Shown here piece by piece: positions 61,544-64,000 of a DNA stretch of 64,000 bases. The notes under the pieces are model-generated. The model saw nothing but the letters and a program-made list of their open reading frames with translations, ran no database searches and was not told where the DNA came from. The number at the start of each line of letters is the position of its first letter. Within the stretch, counting starts at the first letter, position 1. Source of the DNA: Desulfofundulus thermosubterraneus DSM 16057 (GTDB taxonomy: Bacteria; Bacillota; Desulfotomaculia; Desulfotomaculales; Desulfovirgulaceae); the NCBI RefSeq assembly GCF_900142025.1, contig NZ_FQZM01000017.1, positions 1 to 64,000 of the forward strand, written 5' to 3'. A program made the position numbers and the translations under genes.

Positions 61544-62371
61544 TTAACGTTTCAGCTCAATGGTTTCCCGAAGCACCTCGTCGGAGGTAGTGAAGACCTT
61601 GGCGTTGGCTTCGTAGCCGCGCTGGGTGACGATCAGGTTGCCCAGTTCGGTGGCCAGGTCCACATTGGACATCTCCAGGCAGCCGGATTCGATGGTGCCC
61701 AGGCCGTTTTCCCCCGGCTTGCCGTCAATTCTCGTCCCTGCCGGGTTGTCTGCAGCGCCGGCCTGCGCCGCGTTGTTGTCGCTGTACAGGTTGTTCCCTA
61801 TCTTTGTAAGTCCGTTGGGATTGGGAAAATCGAACAGGCCAATCCTGGGCTTATCGCTGGAAGTGGTGCCATCACCGTAGGTTATCACCACTTCGCCCAA
61901 CTGCGTAACGCTTATGGAGCTGATGGATTTGCCGCTCTCCGGTTGAAGCTGGATGGCGCTACCGCTGTCGTTCACCAGCCTCAGGCCGTTAGAGTTCACC
62001 AGGTAACCATCCTTATCCATATAGAAGGAGCCTTCCCTGGTATAGTAAAGTTCCTCTCCTGCATCGGTTTCCTTTAGTACGCCGAAAAATCCGTTCCCGT
62101 TAATGGCCAAATCCAGCGACCGGCCGGTTGGCACAAGCGACCCCTGGTTGAAGTTGTTGAGCACAGCGGCCAGCGTAACCCCCGTTCCCACCTGGGAAGG
62201 ATTGCTTTGAGCCGTGCCGGTGCGTATGGTTTGGTAAAGGGTATCCTGAAAACTGGCCTGGGCCGCTTTGTACCCCGGGGTGTTTATGTTGGCGATGTTG
62301 TTGGCCAGAACGTCCATGCGCGTGCGGTGGCTGAGCATCCCGGCCAGGCTGGTATATATGGACTGGATCAT
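61544..62371 (-). CDS. flgE: Hook protein FlgE-type, second copy
   Basis: 275 residues, paralogous to the downstream hook gene: MIQSIYTSLAGMLSHRTRMDVLANNIANINTPGYK, SLDLAINGNGFFGV, and EMSNVDLATELGNLIVTQRGYEANAKVF. Composition is even and GC-rich throughout. One of the two probably forms the hook and the other a junction or alternate subunit; sequence alone does not decide. They are 158 bp apart. Confidence 0.83.
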   Translation of the reverse strand: MIQSIYTSLAGMLSHRTRMDVLANNIANINTPGYKAAQASFQDTLYQTIRTGTAQSNPSQVGTGVTLAAVLNNFNQGSLVPTGRSLDLAINGNGFFGVLKETDAGEELYYTREGSFYMDKDGYLVNSNGLRLVNDSGSAIQLQPESGKSISSISVTQLGEVVITYGDGTTSSDKPRIGLFDFPNPNGLTKIGNNLYSDNNAAQAGAADNPAGTRIDGKPGENGLGTIESGCLEMSNVDLATELGNLIVTQRGYEANAKVFTTSDEVLRETIELKR

Positions 62372-62541
62372 TTTTTATTCCGCCTCCGCTCTGAAAAATT
62401 GTTCTTACGTCCGTTTACGAAAATATCACGTTTTAAAACTTAAGGCATTCGTTTTTTCCCACTTCTCACTTCGCACATCTCACTTCTCATCCCGCCGCCT
62501 CCGTCGTTCAGCGGCTACGCGGCCTCCTTGCGGTCCGGCCG
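62372..62541. repeat. Short heptad-like repeat in the flgE/TIGR02530 gap
   Basis: The plus strand has CACTTCTCACTTCGCACATCTCACTTCTCAT around 62460-62490, a run of near-identical CACTTCTCA/CACATCTCA units. No gene is seen. It may be slippage-derived. Confidence 0.4.
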
Positions 62542-62934
62542 TTACTCGACAATTATTGCCCCGTCAATGTTGGTAAAAATGCGCCCGGATTCGGAATGGC
62601 GATCCAGGGCTGTTACTACCGTGCGGTTTTGTACACTCATTACCAGTGCCAGGTCGTGGTATATAACCAGTGAATTCCTCACCCCCTTGCTGGCGGCCAG
62701 GCTCACTGCACGGCTGATTTTTTCCATGTCGGCTTTATTCAGGGTGATGTTGCGCTCCCGCAGGCGTTTTTCGGCATGGGCCGATAGTTTCAGCCGGCTC
62801 CCGTCCATTTTCCGGCGCAGCACTTCCCTGAAAGAGCCCGTTTGGGATGCCTTGTTTTGCTTTTCAGGACGGCCTTCCCGGGAAACCTGGAGAGCTAGCG
62901 GTGCAGGCAAAAGTCCGGGAATCTTGACATCCAT
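62542..62934 (-). CDS. Flagellar operon protein (TIGR02530-like)
   Basis: 130 residues: MDGSRLKLSAHAEKRLRERNITLNKADMEKISRAVSLAASKG and then SLVIYHDLALVMSVQNRTVVTAL. This matches a small conserved protein located between flgD and flgE in Clostridia and Thermotogae flagellar operons; its function is unknown. It abuts flgD. No membrane or signal segment. Confidence 0.8.
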   Translation of the reverse strand: MDVKIPGLLPAPLALQVSREGRPEKQNKASQTGSFREVLRRKMDGSRLKLSAHAEKRLRERNITLNKADMEKISRAVSLAASKGVRNSLVIYHDLALVMSVQNRTVVTALDRHSESGRIFTNIDGAIIVE

Positions 62935-63339
62935 TTAACTCCGGATCTCCTTTACCCTATCATAGTCATAAGGAGTGCCATTGATCACCAGTTTGATGCC
63001 GTTTTCGTTAATAATGAGCTTTTCCACCGTTCCCTCAACGTCCCGGCCGTCCTCCCCCACCGCGGTTACCTGCTTGCCGACCAGATTGGCAGTCAGCGAA
63101 AGCTCCTGTGTCCGCAGCAATACCTCCATGTTCTTGTTGAGGTTCATTATCTGCTCCAGAGCGGTAATTTGCGTCATCTGGGTCATGAACTGGTCCTGGT
63201 CCATGGGACTCATGGGGTTCTGGTAGCGCAGCTGGGCAACTAGAATTTGTAAAAAGGCGTCCTTGTCCAGTTCCTTTTTGGCCGGCTGTAATTTGTCCTG
63301 CGGATTGTAGTAGATACTGCTTGCTGAATTAACTTCCAT
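62935..63339 (-). CDS. flgD: Hook scaffolding protein FlgD, short form
   Basis: 134 residues with the conserved LDKDAFLQILVAQLRYQNPMSPMDQDQFMTQMTQITALEQIMNLN region and only a small C-terminal beta part (VEKLIINENGIKLVINGTPYDYDRV). FlgD caps the growing hook. The short form, without the full Fn3-like domain, is common in Gram-positives. It follows fliK by about 15 bp. Confidence 0.92.
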   Translation of the reverse strand: MEVNSASSIYYNPQDKLQPAKKELDKDAFLQILVAQLRYQNPMSPMDQDQFMTQMTQITALEQIMNLNKNMEVLLRTQELSLTANLVGKQVTAVGEDGRDVEGTVEKLIINENGIKLVINGTPYDYDRVKEIRS

Positions 63340-63354
63340 CTGTACATCCCACCT

Positions 63355-64000
63355 TTAAACGAAAAGGTTGATACCGCCCGGTAATGGATCTGCCGGCGGT
63401 TCTTGCCCGGCACTGTCGCCCGGTCTTTCGCCGGAACCGCTGTGCTGCCGCACAAAATTGTATCCCGGCTGCTGGTAATCGCTCTGGGGTGGAGGACCGC
63501 CCTGATTTCCCACCGACACCGAAGCGCTCTGCAGGTGCAGGTTCTGGGCGGCCAGGGCCTCTCGCAGCTGGGGCAGGGCACTTTCAATGGCGTCCCCGGC
63601 GGCGGGGTTACTTGCGAGGAAGTAGGCGCTCACATCCCCGTGCCGGTAGACCAGGCGGATCATAACCTCACCCAGGTGCTCCGGCTCAAGCTTGAACCAG
63701 AGGTGGGTCTGCCCCTCGGCATGCCGCGCCACGGCCTGCCGTAACACCCGGCCGATTAATGCCGGCATTTGCAGCGGGTTTACATTCTCCTGGTGCATTA
63801 CTGGATTGGACAAATTATTGGAAGTTCCGGTAACTCCGCCTCCGCCGGGATTGGCTGACTGGTACTGCGCCGGATTATGGCCCGGAGTGCTGACGCTGTC
63901 ATTACGGGTCATGACGGGAGAAGTTGTATCCTGTACGATTTGCCGGGGCACCGCACCGTCCCGGATCCGGGGAACCTCCAACCTGCCGGAATCCGGAACT
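63355..64000 (-). CDS. fliK: Hook-length control protein FliK, C-terminal part
   Basis: The frame is open to the window edge and encodes about 215 residues. The conserved FliK C domain is present: HLWFKLEPEHLGEVMIRLVYRHGDVSAYFLASNPAAGDAIESALPQLREALAAQNLHL, followed by a Gln/Pro/Ser-rich tail. FliK measures hook length and triggers the FlhB switch. A TTG (63981) could start a short form, but the N-terminal region almost certainly continues upstream. Confidence 0.88.
   Translation of the reverse strand, partial: VPDSGRLEVPRIRDGAVPRQIVQDTTSPVMTRNDSVSTPGHNPAQYQSANPGGGGVTGTSNNLSNPVMHQENVNPLQMPALIGRVLRQAVARHAEGQTHLWFKLEPEHLGEVMIRLVYRHGDVSAYFLASNPAAGDAIESALPQLREALAAQNLHLQSASVSVGNQGGPPPQSDYQQPGYNFVRQHSGSGERPGDSAGQEPPADPLPGGINLFV

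Noticed and set aside
62460-62491. CRISPR-like repeats
   Set aside because: Units are only 9-10 bases and have no spacers; no cas genes are present.

Overview
The window reads as the chromosome of a motile, S-layer-bearing Firmicute of the Peptococcaceae / Desulfotomaculum-Desulfofundulus-Pelotomaculum type. The grounds are a moderately high GC content, strong GGAGG ribosome binding sites, frequent TTG and GTG starts, an SLH-domain protein, and a Gram-positive flagellar operon with a CheC-type FliY beside FliM, FlhF/FlhG, SigD, CheC and CheD. The exact species is inference.

Region 1 (1-7.1 kb): the 3' end of a group II intron (maturase C terminus plus domains V and VI), a MntA/HepT nucleotidyltransferase-HEPN toxin-antitoxin pair, a large TPR protein, an SLH-domain exported protein and an exported beta-propeller protein.

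Region 2 (6.5-15.3 kb, with an outlier at 18.0-18.6 kb): an accessory zone of toxin-antitoxin modules and relics. Intact units are AbrB-type, CopG-type, XRE-ImmA/PIN, DUF433/DUF5615, Uma2 and Phd/VapC. Around them lie broken copies: a PIN tail, a 5'-truncated Uma2, an internally deleted phosphomannomutase copy, a sugar-transferase tail joined to a copied promoter, and a second Phd/VapC copy with the toxin deleted. An intact IS66 element with a perfect 8-bp target duplication sits in the 3' end of the PIN gene.

Region 3 (15.3-43.8 kb, all minus strand): a large surface-glycan locus. It has a WbaP-type initiating phosphosugar transferase, ManC, ManB, Gmd and Rmd (the GDP-mannose to GDP-D-rhamnose route), UDP-glucose dehydrogenase, six GT4 and one GT2 glycosyltransferases, two methyltransferases, a flippase-like LPG-synthase-type membrane protein, a large multi-spanning protein, an ABC-2 exporter (Wzm and a distant Wzt), and an O-antigen-ligase-type enzyme with a TPR partner. 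The set resembles S-layer glycan (slg) loci of Geobacillus/Aneurinibacillus and the D-rhamnan A-band loci of Pseudomonas. The simplest model is a D-rhamnose-containing glycan started on a lipid carrier, capped by methylation, exported by Wzm/Wzt and ligated to a surface protein. The stretch at 31.3-38.8 kb carries relics and genes that look imported.

Region 4 (43.9-64.0 kb, all minus strand): a flagellar/chemotaxis operon transcribed from high to low coordinates. It runs fliK (partial), flgD, a TIGR02530-type gene, two flgE-type hook genes, fliL, fliN, fliO, fliP, fliQ, fliR, flhB, flhA, flhF, flhG, a PilZ gene, sigD, flgF, flgG, cheD, cheR, cheC, cheY, fliM, fliY. Notable features are an AT-rich foreign-looking centre in one hook gene and a perfect 15-bp inverted repeat enclosing GTGCCTGGCAC between flhB and fliR.

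No tRNA, rRNA or CRISPR array was seen. All family assignments come from reading motifs and neighbours, not from database searches.
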